Source: Liriodendron chinense (taxonomy: Eukaryota; Streptophyta; Magnoliopsida; Magnoliales; Magnoliaceae). Taken from it: a DNA stretch of 64,000 bases. This document shows positions 11,309 through 22,752 of the stretch, piece by piece. Made by a program: the position numbers and the translations under genes. The stretch's first letter is position 1. Each line of letters begins with the position of its first letter. Where the stretch lies: contig ML058440.1 of assembly GCA_003013855.2 (NCBI GenBank), positions 372,001 through 436,000 on the forward strand. The letters run 5' to 3'. Below the pieces are notes generated by a model. That model did not search any database. It was not told the origin of the DNA and was given only the letters and a program-made list of their open reading frames with translations.

Positions 11309-12608
11309 CCCAGCCCAACTAATGATGGACCCCTGCCGGACCTTACATTTTGGTCCAAACCAAGCCCAAAGGAGGCCCAAGGCCAAAAAGTCCAGGAGTC
11401 AGCCCAAGCAATTCACAGCTCTACTCATGGCTGAATCTTATCACCACCAGCTAACGGTGGTGGGAAGTGGGCCCAAATCTTTCTTTTTTCTTTTTCTTCC
11501 TGTAAATGAGAGGCCCCTCCTGTGAGTGAGTGGATCCCGTGTTAGAGATTGGGGCCATTCATCGGCTAGGATACACTGAACTTCCTGAAAATGTGTTGGA
11601 AACCTTTGATCGTTTAGTCAAACTTGAATGAGGAAAATGAGCAGTGAGTGTATTACCTTGATTTTTGTTTTGGCATGTTCACATTGCCCACTTGCTGATG
11701 AATTGTTAATATGGTGTAGGCTCATGTGCCATGCTGTCGCCAGGATTTTGCCAACAGATAAGGTTAGATTAGGCCGGTTTTGTAGTCTTTTCCACCCTCG
11801 CCTTTTTGAGACAAAGCAAGCTTGTGACACCTTAGGGTCGTCGATCCTGAAAGGGAGAATAGAAATAGGTAGTGGGTAGGTGCCGATCGCTGGCTGTAGA
11901 CTTTCTGATGCCTAAGTCAAGCCTAGTAGGAATAAGACGTAGGGGTTGTGTAGAACTAAAAATTGCATACCTTATTCTATAGATTGGGACCATATTTATA
12001 AGATCTGGATGAGGTTTTGGGCATCAGAGTCATTCACGAATACGTTAGGAGAGTTGTAGAGAGGCAGGGAGTCGTGCCCCGTAATCGTAAGAGAGATCTA
12101 CAGCCGAGATGGAGTCAGGATCCCTATCTCATCTATGTTTGGCGGATCTGCCCCGGACTTGTTGTGCCACCTCTCTAGTGGTAATCGTCTTGATTTGCTC
12201 GGGATGTAGGAGCCCTAGACTTGTTGCATCACCTCTCTGATGGTATTCGTCCTGGTCTGCTCAAGATATGGAGCTTGGCGCCCAAGCTCTTGCCATCGGG
12301 TTTCACACCCGAATTGTAGATTTTCCCCAGAGGATGAGGTCAAGCTCTGCCTCTGTTGGTTCAGCTCGACAGCTCATCCTCGAAGCTAGGTAATAGCTTG
12401 TTTAGATGGTCTTCATGCTTGGGCCATTAGTCGTTGCTTCTCAGCTTGGAGGACTGATGACTTATACTTATTGGGCCTTCTCCCTTATGTGGGACCAGTT
12501 CAAAATCCCCCACAACAGGCAATTTTGGTTTTGCCTATAGGTCTAGTCCATTAACTCATTAGGGTTTTATTTTTCATATTTAATCATTTACTTAAAACCT
12601 TAAAAACA

Positions 12609-12620
12609 TGGTATCAGAGC
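12609..12620 (+). other. Retrotransposon primer-binding site (initiator-Met tRNA) at an LTR end, copy 1
   Basis: TGGTATCAGAGC is the standard plant sequence complementary to the 3' end of initiator methionine tRNA. It directly follows an LTR-like terminus ending in AAAAACA. The LTR body is upstream (start not resolved), and about 350 bp of internal sequence follows, including a possible gag start ATGGATCTTTTC at 12719, before the similarity stops near 12960. No pol remains. Confidence 0.8.
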
Positions 12621-12629
12621 CTGATTGGA

Positions 12630-12630
<1 letters not shown>

Positions 12631-12694
<64 letters not shown>
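12631..12694. repeat. Compound (CT)n(CA)n microsatellite
   Basis: A pure CT run passes directly into a CA run, 11 bp after the primer-binding site. The duplicated locus at 17200-17271 has the same structure with different lengths. Confidence 0.95.
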
Positions 12695-12698
<4 letters not shown>

Positions 12699-13203
12699 CA
12701 CCGACACCCTACCCCAATATGGATCTTTTCCTCTCTTCTCTGACACCGGCCACCCAATGCACAACCCTGACACCCTAACCTAACGACCTATCCCGACAAC
12801 ATGTCCCTTCCGCAGTATTAGCCACCCGCATTGTCACACCATTCATCACCACCTCATGCTGATTCCAACCCACCACCCACTGTTGCACCTTTCTCCCGCC
12901 CTGTATAGGGGTCCTCGGATGATCTAATCTAGATCTTTTATAAGGGTCTTAATGGGATTGATTTTAAATTTCAAATTTAATTGCTTTTAACAGGAAAAAA
13001 TGTTTCTCACTGCTTGGACACAATACTAAAGGTATTAAAAAGCTCTACAGATGCTTTCAACTGTTAAACTTTTGTTTTGACTATTAAAATTACATTTTGA
13101 TCACCCTTAATAATAATCTAATGGTCTAGATCTGATAATCCACCACTTGATTTGTCGTGGGTATTGGATCTTTAATAGATTGCCATGGCGGTGAAGGATT
13201 GGG

Positions 13204-13204
<1 letters not shown>

Positions 13205-13262
<58 letters not shown>
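13205..13262. repeat. (TA)n microsatellite
   Basis: About 29 uninterrupted TA units occur in block B. The matching place in block B' (about 19367-19392) has only short, interrupted TA stretches, so the run expanded or decayed after duplication. Confidence 0.95.
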
Positions 13263-13264
<2 letters not shown>

Positions 13265-13448
13265 ATACCAACACAGGATTCAACATGAGGCATGTGAAAA
13301 CTGGAGATTGGTAAAGTACCATAACTGATATTTTACTTGAAACCCTAAACCTCTCGTATAAATAGGTCCTACTCGAAAAGGGAGTGACCCATAAGATGTA
13401 GAGAGCCTTGCACACCTAACCCTATTTAGGCATCACTTTGTACACACG

Positions 13449-13454
<6 letters not shown>

Positions 13455-13490
<36 letters not shown>
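13455..13490. repeat. (CA)n(GA)n(G)n simple repeat
   Basis: Short CA, then GA dinucleotides, then a run of G follow CATCACTTTGTACACACG. Block B' has only TAGAGAGAGGGG at the matching place. Confidence 0.85.
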
Positions 13491-15696
13491 ATTCCATCTC
13501 CATCACACATTTCCACTTGTGAAGTCCACATGCATCTGGACATGTGTCACCCCAACACATCACTGTAGTAACGTTTTAACCCTTAACTCTTCTTTAACTG
13601 GGATACATCGAGGAGAGGCTTACTAGTTTGGAAGGTTGACAACGATAAGATCAAGGCAGCATTGTGCACATTTTTAATCAGGTAAGCCATGATTATTAAT
13701 CATAAGATTTTTTGTTTAGAAATTTTAGATTATGAAAAAGGAGATCCTTAAGATTAATTATTTAAATCTAGATTTTGAAAAACTTTTAAATTCCCTTGCA
13801 TTTCATACAAAATTAACAAAAGTGATTGCGGCTGGCCGGCATGCTCAATCTAAACATTCAAAGGTTAGATCATTCAAACCATTGATCAGGCCCACTCAAA
13901 TAGAAGAATTACATTTAGAAGTTTTAGGGTTATCCATTTTATTCTTTGGTGTAACCCACCTAGTGATTGCTTAAATTTGGATAAGTAACACAGCTCAGGT
14001 GCACTATCCTATTACTTATCTGAATTGATCATAACTATAATGAGGCTGATTGCATGCACAATTTAAATATCCAAAGCTCAAATCATTTAAACCATTGATT
14101 TAGAAGTTTTAGGGTAGCTGTCTAACACAGCTCAAGTACACCACCCCATTATTTATCTGAACTGATCATTGTTGGGTTTGTTCCACAATGAAAGGAGCTT
14201 CATATATCCTAGGTTACCCTATCTAATAGATTAGCCTTTTGGGTGTGACACAACAATCACAACTATAGCATGGCTGACCACATAATTTAAATATCCAAAG
14301 GTCAGATCATTCAAATCATTGATCATGTGGGGCCACCCAAATAGAAATCTTACATTTAGAAGTTTTATTGTAGTGGCTGTCCGTTTTATTCTTTGGGGTA
14401 ACCCACCTAGTGATTGATTAAATATGTTTCGCCGCATTCCATCATCGAGTAGGTCTCTCTTTTGGGGAGCTCTGGGAGTGTGATGGATGATAGGCAGGCC
14501 CTTTAAAATTACATATAAATTGGATGGTGGCAATATAAGTAATTCAAATTAAACTGTCCAATTTATGGTTACCAGTTTAGATGTATCATGAACCAGAAAC
14601 TATGCTCATTTGATTATATGACTATGGCAGTGGTGGACATTTATTGGATGATTGAAAATGAAAATAAAAATAAAAATTCAATGGTCCTATTTTCAACAAA
14701 AAGTTGTCAAGTAATCAGAGCTCAAGATCATTCAAGCAATCCGATTTTGTGACTGTGACTTAACAACAGTGTAATCTGTGACTTAACAAAAGTGTTATCT
14801 AAAACTTAGCCATCTAATTTGAATTCATTTATGCCACGTGTACAATTTCTCAGTGCTTATATATCAATCGTCCCATTCATCCAGAGTATTCAATACCTTT
14901 CCATCATCCATTTCTCAGTCAACAAGTTGTACTGTAGCATTCAAATTTCAAATTTGAACTAGTGGACCCTTGGGTTTGATCATCCGGACCGTGAACCAAC
15001 GAGCCTCATTGTCGATGCCATGCACTAAAAATCCCCAATCTGGAAGATCCTGGCAGTATTTTCTCTCTTTGTGGACCACCAATTGAAGAGTTGGGACATC
15101 ACAAATGCAGGTGATTTTTTTGGTGCATGGGTCATCCACAGGTGGGCCCCATAATATAAGTTGTTCGGTTGATTGGGTCATGGGCCCCACTTGTACCAAG
15201 CTACAACATTTATATCATTGTGTAATATCTCATTAGTCGTTAGTAAAAGTGAAAGAGAAAGGGTGTATCTATCAAGAAAAGGGTCCGAATTTTGTAGCAG
15301 TTGGTTAATGAAATGGAGAAGGTTGTGTCTTGACGAATCGTTGGATTGAATCAACTGAAGGACCGAGATAAAATAGTCAGTTTTGAAACGAGTCGTAGTT
15401 TACAACTTGACCCGTTGCTTCTTCTAGAAGAAAATATTCCCCTGCTCCACGTTCCAAGACATTGTCACGCCCATCTTTTTTACAAAGAGTTCTCAGGTGT
15501 TGAATGCTGCTATAAACTGGTCAGGCTGAGGTATTTACAAGCACAATCTGCAAACTAAAACCTGGACCTGACCCTGGCCCGGACCATGATGGGCCAAAAG
15601 AAAAAGCCCAAGCATGAGCCCCTGCCGCCGGTCAGTCTCGAATGTACTCTGACCGGATTGACAGGCTCTCTGATATAGCACAACCCGGACACCCAG

Positions 15697-15868
15697 GTCC
15701 ATAGCTCAAGTGGCAGACTGAGTGAAGATAGCCTCGTTTCAACACTGAGGTCATGGTATAGCTTCTCATAGTGAGGGTGGCTAACATTGTGATGTGACTA
15801 ACATGGGTGGGTGGGTGTACTAACAATGGGGTGTGTGAAATTAAAATAAAAAAAAAAAAAAAAAAAAC
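15697..15868 (+). mobile_element. tRNA-derived SINE, family 1, duplicated copy
   Basis: The A box TAGCTCAAGTGG is intact. The B box is damaged (GTATAGCTTCTCA in place of GCATCGATTCCCA). An A-rich tail closes the element. It is part of copy 2 of the segmental duplication, not a separate insertion. Confidence 0.8.
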
Positions 15869-17178
15869 CGGTCCAACTAATGATGGACCCCTGCCGGGCC
15901 TTACATTTTGGTCCAAACCAAGCCTAAAGTAGGCCCATGGCCAAAAAGTCCAGGGGTCAGCCCAAGCAATAAGCAATTCACAGCTCTACCCATGGCTGAA
16001 TCTTATCACCACCAACTAACGGTGGTGGGAAGTGGGCCCCAAATCTTTTTTTTTTTCCCTTCTTTTTTCTTCCTGTAAATGAGAGGCCCCTCGTGTGAGT
16101 GAGTGGATCCCGTGTCAGAGATTAGGGTCATTCATCAGCTAGGATACACTGAACTTTCTGAAAATTTGTTGGAAACCTTTGATCATGTAGGTCAAACTTG
16201 AATGAGGAAAATGAACAGTGAGTGTATTACCTTGATTTTTGTTGTGGCATGTTCACATTGCCCACTTGCTGATGAATTGTTAATATGGTGTAGCCTCATG
16301 TGCCATGTTGTTGCCCGGATTTGGCCAACAGATAAGGTTGGATTAGGCCGGTTTTGTGGTCTTTTCCACCCTCGTCTTTCTGAGACAAAGTAAGCTTGTG
16401 ACACCTTAGGGTCGTCGATCCTGAAAGGGAGAACAGAAATAGGCAGTGGGGAGGTGCCGATCGCCGAGCGTAGACTCTCTGATGCCTAAGTCGAGCCAGT
16501 AGGAATCAGAAGTAGGGGTTATGTAGAACTAGAAATTGCATACCTTGTTCTACAGATTGGGACCCTATTTATAAGATCTGGACGAGATTCTGGGCGTCAG
16601 AGTCATTCACGGATATGTTAGGAGCGTCGTAAATAGGTGGGAGTCGTGTCCCGTAATTGTAAGATAGATCTACGGCCGAGATGGAGTCGGATCCCTATCT
16701 CATTCGTGTTTGGCAGATCTGCCCCTGACTTGTTGCGCTACCTCTTTAGTGGTAGTCGTCTTGGTCTGCTCGGAATGTGGAGTCCCAGACTTGTTGCATC
16801 ACCTCTCTGGTGGTAGTTATCTTGGTCTGCTCAGGATGTGGAGCTCGGCATCCGATCTCCTGCCCTTAGGTTTCACACCCGGATTGTAGATTTTCCCTGG
16901 ATGATGAGGTCATGCTCTGCCTCTGTTGGTTCAGCTCGGCAGCTCATCCTTGAAGTTAGGTAATAGCTTATTCAGATGGTCTTCGTACTTGGGCCATTAG
17001 TCGTTGCTTCTCAGCTCGGAGGATTGATGACTTATACTTATTGGGCCTTCTCTCTTATGTGGGACCAGTTCAGAATCCCTTACCATAGGCCATGTTGGTT
17101 TTGCCTGTAGGTCCAGTCCATTAACTCATTAGGGTTTTATTTTTCATAATTAATCATGTACTTAAAACCTTAAAAACA

Positions 17179-17190
17179 TGGTATCAGAGC
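17179..17190 (+). other. Retrotransposon primer-binding site, copy 2
   Basis: The same TGGTATCAGAGC preceded by AAAAACA lies 4570 bp after the first copy, inside the duplicated block A'. As in copy 1, only the LTR end and a few hundred bases of internal sequence remain. Confidence 0.8.
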
Positions 17191-17196
17191 CTGGTT

Positions 17197-17199
<3 letters not shown>

Positions 17200-17271
<72 letters not shown>
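17200..17271. repeat. Compound (CT)n(CA)n microsatellite
   Basis: This is the counterpart of 12631-12694, with a longer CT part and a CA part of 15 units. Confidence 0.95.
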
Positions 17272-17586
17272 GACCACTGACACCCTACCCCAATATGGAT
17301 CTTTTCCTCTCTTCTCTGACACCAACCACCCAATGCACAACCCCGACACCCTAACTTAACGACCAATCCCGACAACATGTCCCTTCCGCAGCATTAGCCA
17401 CCCGCATTGCCACACCATTTATCACCACCTCATGCCAATTCCAACCCACCACCCACTGTTGCACCTTTCTCCTGTCCTGTATAGGGGTCCTCGGATGATC
17501 TAATCTAGATCCTTTATAGGGGTCTTAATGGGATTGATTTTGAATTTCAAATTTAATTGCTTTTAACAGGCAAAAATGTTTCTCAC

Positions 17587-19174
17587 TGCTTTGTTTTGAA
17601 CTTGATGAGACCCATTACTCTATATCGTTTCCACTATGAAAAGTGTGTCTCATATTAAGGCTTAGCCCATCAATTGTATCCAACAACAGTTAGAAACGGA
17701 TGATCGTTTTTACACCTATCTTTCCTAACGGTCCCTCCATTAAGTGTATAAAAGGGGTTTGTGGCCTGGGACTTGGTACTACATAACTCACAACAAAATG
17801 ATTTCTTTCTCCTTTCTCTTCTTGAGGTGGGCATATGAATAATCATTTCTTTGGTGTCGAGTGTTGGGTTCATCTACTATTTACACGTAGAAGATAGCCA
17901 TGTCAAACGTTGTATCCTGGAGGTAGTGCGTTGAGAGCTTATTGTACTGATTTAATTAATCAAGGGGCACGAACTATCTTAAAGATAACAACTAGGTCTG
18001 CTCTTCGTTCTGATAGAAAAGTTTGAAGTCTTATTATATGACTATCATCTCAATAAGTGTGAGGTTCATATTTTTTATTTTTTATTTATTCAAGTTTATT
18101 TCCTGTGTTTAGTCTAACATCGCTAGCGTAAAAAAATAAAAATAATAAAAAAGAAGAAGCATTGAAAGCAAATGACCATGTATATAAGTAGTTGAGCAAT
18201 AATTACAGTCTAGATTGTTTGTTCCATTCTATACAACCATGGGTTTTGCACAACTTCTTCATGGTCTTCACCCCAATTTAGAAGCACAACATGCACAAAT
18301 TCTTAGTAGGGAGTCCCTACCTACATTCGATATAGTATATAATTATATTAAGAGTGAAACCCATCGTCGCAATACATCAACGGTTGTAATTGTTGGAGTT
18401 GTGCCGTGGAAAATCAATATGAACCCAATCCTCTGACTATATGAATGAGACAATAATGATCATAGCCGTAGATCATGATGACCAATTCTCTTAAATTGAT
18501 GGATTGTTATATGTTGGTTAACACATGGACATTCCTAAAACATATATAAACAAGGGTTATAAAGGAAGAGCTTCTCTAATTATCCTTGGAAACTTAAGAT
18601 TGGATACAATGATCACTCACCAAGGAGAGTTGTAGTCCATGTATCTCAATGCCTTATTATGCCATGAGTATCCAGCAATTTATAGGACAAACTTGTGGTT
18701 GTTGTCATCAATATAATGATGGATATTATTATCCTATGTGAGGGGGCTGATGTTGAGTTAGGATGGAGGTCTCTACCATCGGGCACGATGTTGAGTTGGT
18801 ATGAGTTTCTCTCCCACATGGCAGTGTAAGTGTGACAATGCAAGATCATGGGTTAGACTTATTAGGAACTTGTATTGATGGATCGAGTTTTAGTCTCTAG
18901 ACAAGAATCATTTGCCTAGACTCTAATAGACTTAAGGTTGCGTTGAATCTAATTAATCCTTCCACTTGAGGACTTAAATTTCAAGTTTTGATTATATATG
19001 CTTTGACTCATTTTACAAGGTCATCAAGTGGCTAATAAAGTGGATGTGTTTGGGTGCATCTATCAATGCCCGTTAATACTTGCATTGCCCAATAAAAAAT
19101 TCACTAGTTTCCTAAAAACCTTATGTATAACATAGATATAAGAGATTAAATATTCATCAAATAGTTTTTTTGCT
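17587..19174. mobile_element. 1.58-kb insertion in copy 2 of the duplication, with TGCT at both sides
   Basis: Copy 1 reads CTCACTGCTTGGACACAATA. In copy 2 the same sequence is interrupted after CTCACTGCT (17590) and resumes at TGCTAGACACAATA (19171), so copy 1 gives the empty site. The repeated TGCT would be a 4-bp target duplication. The insert has a TATAAAAGG box at 17747 and other LTR-like or promoter-like features, but no coding region, and its ends are not TG...CA. It could be a DNA transposon relic or an LTR fragment. The class is not settled. Confidence 0.7.
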
Positions 19175-20657
19175 AGACACAATACTAAAAGGTTTTAAGA
19201 AGCTCTACAAATGTTTTCATTATTAAACTTTTGTTTTGACTATTAAAATTACATTTTGATCACCCTTAATAATAATCTAATGGTCTAAATTTGACAATCC
19301 ACCACTTGATTTATCATGGGTATTGGATCTTTAATAGATTGCCATGGTGGTGAAAGATTGGATTAGATATATATGCATAGATAGGCATATATAAGATACC
19401 AACATAGGATTCAACACGAGGCATGTGAAAAACTGTACATTGGTGAAGTACCATAATTGATATTTTTCTTAAAACCCTAAACCTCTCTTATAAATAGGTC
19501 CTATTCCAAAAGGGAGTGACCCATAAGATGTAGAGAGCCTTGCACACCTAACCCTATTTAGGCATCACTTTGTAGAGAGAGGGGAGGACTCCATCTCCAT
19601 CACACATTTCCACTTGTGAAGTCCACATGCATCTGGACATGTGTCACCCCAACACATCACTGTAGTAACGTGTTAACCCTTAACTATTCTTTATCTGGGA
19701 TACATCGAGGAGAGGCTTCCTAGTTTGGAAGGTCGACAACCATAAGATCAAGGTAGCATTGTGCACATTTTTAATCAGGTAAGCCATGACTATTGATCAT
19801 AAGATTTTTTGTTTAGAAATTTTAGATTATGAAAAAGGAGATCCTTAAGATTAATTATTTAAATCTAGACTTTGAAAAACTTTTAAATTCCCTTGCATTT
19901 CATAAAAAATTAACAAAAGTGGTATTAAGGCAGTTTCATTTTGCAATAATCATTAGTTTTTTTTTATTTTTGGGCTCGAGCTTGGGCTGTTGTGTTAGGC
20001 CCCTGTCGTTCTTGCTCCAGGCTCGGGACTTGGGTCTAAGTGTCGAGCTGTGCTCGAGCTTTGCCTGGCCCAGCCGACCCCAGCCATTGCCACACTTAGT
20101 TCTGCCTGCACGTGACTCAGGATCAAGTTTCTTTTGCCGCCCGCTAGGACTCCCATGTTGAGCGTTACAGTGATCCGCAGCCGTTCAATTTTCAAGCTCT
20201 TAGCTATACAGATCACCCTAATAAAATTGAGCTGAGCGGATGACTTTTACCCTCAGGGCCTCAGCAACAATGAAAAGAAAATTTTCAAATGACTCGAAAT
20301 CAACTTTAAAAATCAAAGGCGAGGATCATAATTAAAATGTGATTATAGAAAAATACATAAATTTATGGTAGTAAAGAAAATATGAATAGTTGAGATCATC
20401 GGAGTACTCAAATCTTTAGCCTTTTCCAGGATGTCACTGTATTCTTTTCCTAACCGTCCATCCATAATTCTTTGAATGAAAGGGAGAGGATATTCCAGTC
20501 TGGGGTATTTTCTTGTCAACCCCCATTGATGGTGGGGCCCGTGATGTCAACGGGGTGGATCACCGAAGCATGAGAAGCACTTCATGGAATGGTGCACTCA
20601 GGACCCCATTCATGTCCTGAGACGCACTACCCGGAATCACAGTGGGGCCCACACAGC

Positions 20658-20688
20658 TCGACCTCATGGGAAGTTCCCATGAGGTCGA
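20658..20688. repeat. Perfect 15-bp-arm palindrome
   Basis: TCGACCTCATGGGAA, then one G, then TTCCCATGAGGTCGA: both arms pair completely with a one-base centre. Confidence 0.95.
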
Positions 20689-21660
20689 CCTCATAGTACC
20701 ATTTCCATATATATATATATATATATATATTCCAGCACGCTTCCCTCCGCACGAGAAAAACAGTACAGGATCTTCGAAAATACGTACAAGATCCAGACGG
20801 TTCATCTGCTGGCCCTTTCGTGGATGGTCGTAACCTGAAATTCTCGTCAGATGCAAAATTCAAACCACTCATCGGATGAGTTTTTGAGGACTACAGATGG
20901 ACAGAAAAGAAAAGAAGTCCAACTAATTAATGGTCCACTCTCAATAAATAGTCTGGATGTCGTATGCGTGCCACATGTACCGGGATAGGATGACAGTGTT
21001 ATTTTTGGGTCGAGACCTGTTCCCAAAGGGCCCATGACATAGAACGGTTTGGATCTTTTCCAAGTGGAACACCTATGGGGATTGGGTCCGGATTATCTAA
21101 GAGATAAAACCCACGGCCGTCACCAATATCAGAGACCTTCTGATTGTCCGTCAACTTCCATTTTCGTTTTCAGTTACTCTTTCTACCAGACGTGTGTAAT
21201 ACATGCACAAGATCCTGACAGTTGATCCAGTGGCCCCCACTGTGGCTGGACCACCAAACAAACATAACCCCAGTATAGACAATCCCAGCCCTCCCATTGG
21301 AGGGCCTTTTACCAGTTGAATCGTATACAAAGATAAAAATCTGTCAGTTTCTCTTTCCCCCAGTTTTGGGTCATGGAAAGCCCTCCAAATCAATGGTTAG
21401 GATCATCCAATCATCATCATTTTAGAATAAATGGTGAACTAGAATGGGACCTGCTCGATCAACCGTCAAGACTCTAGGCATAGAGAAAGATGCTCATGTC
21501 CAACCAAGGTTGGACGATAAGCTACCATCCAATTAGTGGATAAGCTCAAACTGCCATCTGAGTGTGAGATCCAATCCGTCCAAAGGTTGACCGGCCTTAA
21601 AGATCACCTGTCAAACATCGACCTAATTCCTTCTCATCTCAGGGTAAGGCAAGGAATTCA

Positions 21661-21664
<4 letters not shown>

Positions 21665-21719
<55 letters not shown>
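21665..21719. repeat. Compound (CT)n(CA)n microsatellite
   Basis: A pure CT run of about 36 bp passes into a CA run of about 20 bp, about 220 bp beyond the stop codon of the minus-strand DUF1442 gene. Confidence 0.95.
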
Positions 21720-21939
21720 TGATGTGTATAGGGCTTAGAATCAGTGAATATATGGTTGATCCATGCTATTAATCAAGATCATGTATGTACAAGCTACAAA
21801 CCCTCTTCGAGGAATTGAAACATTCAAATTCACAAAGCTTTTCCCACTCATCTCTCTCCCTCTTCTATGCAACTTGTATTGCTAAGTACTTAGAAATTAC
21901 TAAAAGACTAAAAAAACCAAATAGACAGGCAAACAATTC

Positions 21940-22676
21940 CTAAGCTGCAAGCTCTTTACTATGTGGAGATTTTATTCTAAACACATGCTCTTCACCTGTG
22001 CATTGATCTACACTCACCACCCATCTACTCCTCCTTCCACCACCACCTTCCGTACCACTCGCCTGCACCCTCGTGATTTGCAATCCATCTCCGATCGGCA
22101 ACAGATCAGTTCTCATTCCACTCCACAATGATCTGCTACGAAATGCATTGTAGCCCATGATGACGGCCCCGCGGGGCTTCGGGCCCACTTGGGCTGCCCT
22201 CAGAACCTCATCATGGTCCTCTAAATTACAGTCTATAAGTACAAAATCCGCTCCATGGTACTCATTAAGTAAGAGTGACCGAGCATCGCCTATCACGAGT
22301 TCGACACAGTCCAATTCTGCCCCAAGAGCATCTTCCGATGAGCCTAGCTCTTCCGGCTCTCTAAGGATGCACACAACTCGACCGCCTGTCTGGTGGGCCG
22401 CTGCGACTAGTGCTAGTGTGGTGGCACCAGCCGTGCCGCTACATGCTTCCACCATGAGCTGCGCATTGTTGCCGGCTGCCAATGCCGATATGAATTCCGA
22501 CATGTCGGGTTCTTTTGCCTTCTTCCCCTACACAAATAAAAGAAACCATGTTTAGAAATCTGAAGGAACATACATGGAAGAAAAGTGTATGTCCGGAGAT
22601 TGAAGGTGATCGTCTTCCTTACCATTTTAACGGTTCGAAGGTAGGCTTTTGTGGCGTTCTCAGCTGACCATGCCAT
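21940..22676 (-). CDS. DUF1442 family protein, two exons
   Basis: Coding exon 1 is 22623-22676 and exon 2 is 21940-22527, joined across a 95-bp intron (22528-22622) with GTAAGG donor and TTTGTGTAG acceptor. Exon 1 encodes MAWSAENATKAYLRTVKM. Exon 2 starts GKKAKEPDMSEF and runs to the stop, for 213 residues in total. Family marks are SAENATKAYLRTVK at the N-terminus, FISALAAGNNAQLMVEAC with a GTAGATTLAL glycine-rich turn (likely nucleotide-binding loop), ADFVLIDC, and the C-terminal DQCTGEEHVFR. The paralogue at 4621-5286 has the same landmarks in the same order but no intron, and is more GC-rich. The start is chosen because it is the family start and a TATA box lies 70 bp upstream. Starting at the methionine inside exon 2 would lose the conserved N-terminus. 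The frame is open and all landmarks are intact, so the gene is probably functional. The reaction is unknown. Confidence 0.9.
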
Positions 22677-22745
22677 CTCTCTATCTCTATCTCGATCTCT
22701 CTTGATATGGGATTTCCGAATTTTGGGAATGGAAGGCCTCCTACT

Positions 22746-22752
22746 CTTTATA
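22746..22752 (-). promoter_or_regulatory. TATA box of the minus-strand DUF1442 gene
   Basis: On the minus strand TATAAAG lies 70 bp before the ATG at 22676. A CT-rich leader (GAGATCGAGATAGAGATAG on the plus-strand complement) separates the two, a common plant 5' UTR composition. Confidence 0.65.

Larger units (their letters stand above)
9005..13826. repeat. Segmental tandem duplication, copy 1 (blocks A and B)
   Basis: Block A (about 9027-13010) and block B (about 13011-13826) reappear in the same order and orientation as A' (13832-17590) and B' (19171-19922). Anchors are the frames at 10403-10645 and 14948-15199, the SINE at 11146 and 15697, the primer-binding sites at 12609 and 17179, and the sequence after AGACACAATACTAAA. 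Copy 1 carries about 240 bp near 9430-9660 that copy 2 lacks, and a long TA run at 13205. The copies look roughly 95 percent identical by eye. Confidence 0.9.
13832..19922. repeat. Segmental tandem duplication, copy 2 (blocks A' and B' with an insertion)
   Basis: This copy repeats 9027-13826 in direct orientation. The joint between copies is at about 13826-13832, where block B ends in AACAAAAGTG and block A' begins at GGCTGGCCGGC. At 19922 the matching block B' also ends in AACAAAAGTG but continues into unrelated sequence. This is the structure expected for a direct tandem duplication. A 1.58-kb segment (17591-19170) separates A' from B'. Confidence 0.9.
19923..21939. other. Intergenic stretch without recognised genes
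   Basis: The stretch contains a GC-rich part (19970-20160), a TA run at about 20706-20731, a perfect palindrome at 20658-20688, and a CT/CA microsatellite at 21665-21719. No exon or transposon protein is visible. Confidence 0.5.

Noticed and set aside
13107..13415. 102-residue frame with an Ile-Tyr repeat
   Set aside because: It is produced by translation of the TA microsatellite. The same applies to the frames at 35459-35780 and 20560-20872.
22157..22555. 132-residue plus-strand frame over the second DUF1442 gene
   Set aside because: Shadow of exon 2. It is Ser/Pro-rich with no family resemblance.
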